The notes below the pieces were generated by a model that was not told the origin of the DNA, searched no databases, and saw only the letters and a program-made list of their open reading frames with translations. The position numbers and the translations under genes were made by a program. DNA of 64,000 nt from Peteryoungia desertarenae (GTDB lineage: Bacteria; Pseudomonadota; Alphaproteobacteria; Rhizobiales; Rhizobiaceae): contig NZ_CP058351.1 in the NCBI RefSeq assembly GCF_005860795.2, positions 644,534 to 708,533 of the forward strand, written 5' to 3'. How positions within the stretch are numbered: the first letter of the stretch is position 1; every line of letters starts with the position of its first letter. Below, piece by piece: positions 62,128 through 64,000 of the stretch.

Positions 62128-63215
62128 TGGAACTCCCCCGCCCCAGGATCGGCCAGAGGATTGCCGAACTCTCCACGCCGCTGCCACTGATCGACGAAGA
62201 GAAGCTCGCCGCGAACATCGCCCGCGTGCAGGCCTATATGGACAGAAACGGCCTCGCCTTCCGTCCCCATATCAAGACCCACAAGATCCCGGCGATCGCC
62301 AGCCAGCAGGTGAAGGCCGGCGCGCAGGGCATCAATTGCCAGAAGATCACCGAGGCCGAGATCTTCGCCACTGCCGGCTTCGAGGACCTCTTGATCACCT
62401 TCAACATCCTGGGCGCGGAGAAGCTGGAGCGGCTGGCGGCGCTGAACGCCCGCATTTCCGGCCTGAAGGTCGTTGCCGACAGCGAAATGACGGTGCGCGG
62501 CCTCTCATGCGCGTTCTCCCAGACCCGGCCACTCACCGTTCTCGTCGAATGCGACACGGGCGGCGGACGCTGCGGCGTCCAGACCCCCGAAGAAGCCATA
62601 GCACTCGCAGACACGATCACGGCTGCCCCCGGCCTTACCTTCGGCGGCATCCTGACCTACCCAAAGGCCGATACAGAAGAGGCGGTGGAAGCCTTCTTCG
62701 CGGCCACCCTCGCCGGCCTCGCTGCCCGAGGCATCCCCTGCCCCATCGTCTCCAATGGCGGCACGCCCAGCCTCTTTTCCGCGCACAAGGTGACCTCAGC
62801 GACCGAGCACCGTGCCGGCACCTATGTCTACAACGATCGGGCCATGGCCCGCTCCGGCCACTGCAGCCTAGACGACTGCGCCATGCACATCCTGGCGACC
62901 GTCGTCTCTCGCCCGACAGAGGGTCGCGCCATCCTCGACGCCGGCTCCAAGGCCCTGACCTCTGACCTCCTCGGCTTCGCCGACTACGGCATGATCGTCG
63001 AGTACCCGGATGCGGTCATCACAGGTCTTTCCGAGGAGCACGGCACTGTCGATCTGTCGAAGGTTCAGGGGCGACGCCCGGAGATCGGCGAAAAGGTCAG
63101 GATCATCCCGAACCACACCTGCGTCGTCTCGAACCTCTTCGACGCCATGACCTTCCACCGCGACGGGATCGTCACCCGTGTGGAAGAGGTCGCAGCCCGC
63201 GGTTTGGTCTGGTAG
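62124..63215 (+). CDS. D-threonine aldolase/D-serine dehydratase-like PLP enzyme
   Basis: The 363-aa fold-III PLP protein has the Schiff-base lysine in FRPHIKTHKIPAIA (Lys51), a barrel end VSNGGTPSL binding phosphate, and a C-terminal metal pair His-x-Cys in IIPNHTCVVSN. These mark the D-threonine aldolase/DSD1 family, which acts on D-3-hydroxy amino acids. It is coupled to the M81 gene. Cleavage or dehydration of a D-hydroxyamino acid released by the peptidases is plausible. Confidence 0.92.
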   Translation: MMELPRPRIGQRIAELSTPLPLIDEEKLAANIARVQAYMDRNGLAFRPHIKTHKIPAIASQQVKAGAQGINCQKITEAEIFATAGFEDLLITFNILGAEKLERLAALNARISGLKVVADSEMTVRGLSCAFSQTRPLTVLVECDTGGGRCGVQTPEEAIALADTITAAPGLTFGGILTYPKADTEEAVEAFFAATLAGLAARGIPCPIVSNGGTPSLFSAHKVTSATEHRAGTYVYNDRAMARSGHCSLDDCAMHILATVVSRPTEGRAILDAGSKALTSDLLGFADYGMIVEYPDAVITGLSEEHGTVDLSKVQGRRPEIGEKVRIIPNHTCVVSNLFDAMTFHRDGIVTRVEEVAARGLVW

Positions 63216-63336
63216 GATCGCTCCAATAAGAAGAGCCTGACCGGAAAGGCGGTTTCGTAACACACCCAGTTGCACTCCGTTCTGACGCGTAACTGAAAGC
63301 TTGTTGCATGTAGCCTTCAAAACAGCCGCACAGTTT

Positions 63337-63371
63337 GGTAGAATGGTAGAATTCTGGACGGACGGGTAGAA
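63337..63371. repeat. GGTAGAA direct repeats at the vapB promoter
   Basis: GGTAGAA occurs at 63337-63343, 63345-63351 and 63365-63371, 13 to 47 bp before the VapB start. Probably the VapB/VapBC autoregulatory site. Confidence 0.5.
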
Positions 63372-63383
63372 CTGGATAACGCG

Positions 63384-63632
63384 ATGAGTCTCAACATCAA
63401 AGATCCCGAAGCGCATCGCCTCGCTCACGCCATCGCCCGTGCGACAGGGCAAAGCATGAGCCGCGTTGTCACCGATGCTCTGCGCGAGCGCTATGCACAA
63501 CTTGAAAAGCAGAAAGGCAAGGCGTCAGTCGACGAGCTTTTGACGATCGCGAACAGAGCTGCAATGCATTTGAAACGGCCATATGCCGATCACGCCGAGC
63601 TGCTCTATGACGAGGATGGCCTGCCGAAATGA
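63384..63632 (+). CDS. vapB: VapB-type antitoxin
   Basis: The 82-aa protein of the PSK/VapB type starts MSLNIKDPEAHRLAHAIARA with SMSRVVTDALRERYAQLE, a DNA-binding ribbon-helix-helix, and ends in an acidic tail (YADHAELLYDEDGLPK) that binds the toxin. The stop overlaps vapC by ATGA. Confidence 0.93.
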   Translation: MSLNIKDPEAHRLAHAIARATGQSMSRVVTDALRERYAQLEKQKGKASVDELLTIANRAAMHLKRPYADHAELLYDEDGLPK

Positions 63633-64000
63633 TTGTCGACACCTCCGCCATGGTTGCGATCTTGTATGGTGAACCGGAGGCTACCGATTTCACAAGGCTG
63701 ATCCATGGCGCGCCCAAAACGCGGATCAGCGTTGCAAACTTTGTCGAGTTATCCATGGTCATCGAAAAGCAGCTCGGCCCCGAGGGGATGAGGCAGGTCG
63801 ACGCCTTCTTCCGCCGAGCAGCAATCACCATCGAACCAGTGACAGTCGAGCAAGGCAATCTCGCCCGACAGGCATTCCTCGATTTCGGCAAGGGCAGGCA
63901 CAAGGCCGGACTGAACTTTGGCGACTGTTTTGCCTACGCTCTCGCCAGGGATCTCGATGAACCGCTGCTGTTCAAGGGCAAAGACTTCGCAGAAACGGAC
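63629..64000 (+). CDS. vapC: VapC PIN-domain toxin (cut by window edge)
   Basis: Starting at ATG 63629, 124 codons run to the window edge: MIVDTSAMVAILYGEPEATD (Asp4), ANFVELSMVIEK (Glu), and GLNFGDCFAYALARDLDEPL followed by FKGKDF, all VapC PIN-domain landmarks. Few residues are missing from the C terminus. It is an ion-dependent RNase probably directed at tRNA. Confidence 0.93.
   Translation, partial: MIVDTSAMVAILYGEPEATDFTRLIHGAPKTRISVANFVELSMVIEKQLGPEGMRQVDAFFRRAAITIEPVTVEQGNLARQAFLDFGKGRHKAGLNFGDCFAYALARDLDEPLLFKGKDFAETD

Noticed and set aside
60088..62187. 699-codon minus-strand ORF opposite the NTF2-like and M81 genes
   Set aside because: No recognisable domains, and it covers two genes with good ribosome sites and family motifs on the other strand.
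1..64000. tRNA, rRNA, CRISPR, riboswitch or replication origin
   Set aside because: No cloverleaf with a TTCRA arm, no rRNA sequence, no regularly spaced long repeats and no repABC or DnaA-box cluster were seen. A tRNAscan/Infernal run would settle it.

Overview
The window reads as a piece of an alphaproteobacterial genome, most likely Rhizobiaceae or a close relative (Hyphomicrobiales). Grounds: GC-rich coding, tightly packed operons with 4-base ATGA overlaps, Tat-dependent BMP-type binding proteins, a TAXI-TRAP system, a decayed relative of the rhizobial plasmid protein family known as RHE_PE00001, and Blh/TauE sulfur genes arranged as in Agrobacterium. Three toxin-antitoxin modules, IS debris and several pseudogenes between 31.9 and 42.1 kb and near the right end suggest a chromid, megaplasmid or accessory chromosomal region. 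No rRNA, tRNA or CRISPR array was seen.

Layout. 0-2.5 kb: acyl-CoA dehydrogenase (cut by the left edge) and thiolase, divergent from an Lrp-type regulator. 2.5-9.2 kb: homogentisate branch of tyrosine/aromatic catabolism (hmgA, fahA, an MBL hydrolase, a frameshifted FAD hydroxylase, a DUF2783 protein), divergent from a MarR regulator and maiA, with two palindromic operators between. The 4-hydroxyphenylpyruvate dioxygenase gene that feeds this branch is separate, at 30.5 kb, with its own Lrp-type regulator. 9.3-13.8 kb: P-type ATPase convergent with an SLC13-type permease. 13.9-18.7 kb: an apparent operon of XRE regulator, winged-helix/TPR regulator, 72-aa protein, YcaO and TfuA, followed by a 76-aa protein. 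This is the best candidate for an undescribed system, a RiPP or thioamidation locus. 19.1-27.7 kb: GntR regulator divergent from a BMP/ABC importer with formamidase, biuret hydrolase, a second isochorismatase-fold hydrolase (possibly triuret hydrolase) and a cupin. 27.7-29.4 kb: sulfide:quinone oxidoreductase and a small membrane protein.

31.9-42.1 kb: a truncated HTH gene ending at a 51-bp near-palindrome, a DctB/DctD-like two-component system beside a TAXI-TRAP transporter, a multiply broken plasmid-type gene, a Phd/PIN toxin-antitoxin pair with a dead second antitoxin, and an IS3-family wreck. 42.5-48.6 kb: a second BMP/ABC importer led by an 8-oxoguanine-deaminase-like amidohydrolase. 48.7-50.5 kb: Blh persulfide dioxygenase and TauE/SafE exporter behind an AT-rich inverted repeat. 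50.6-51.6 kb: zeta-type toxin with an unusual partner. 51.7-54.5 kb: glycerophosphodiesterase, CutC and an MFS carrier. 54.5-63.2 kb: two divergent operons with two M81 peptidases, a GH20 hexosaminidase, an SDR, an RpiR regulator, RidA, an NTF2-like protein and a D-threonine-aldolase-like enzyme. 63.4-64 kb: VapBC, cut by the right edge.

The theme is scavenging of nitrogen- and carbon-containing compounds (aromatics, ureides, nucleobases, amino sugars, D-amino acids) under many local regulators. Functions are inferred from translated sequence and recalled family knowledge. No database search was run.
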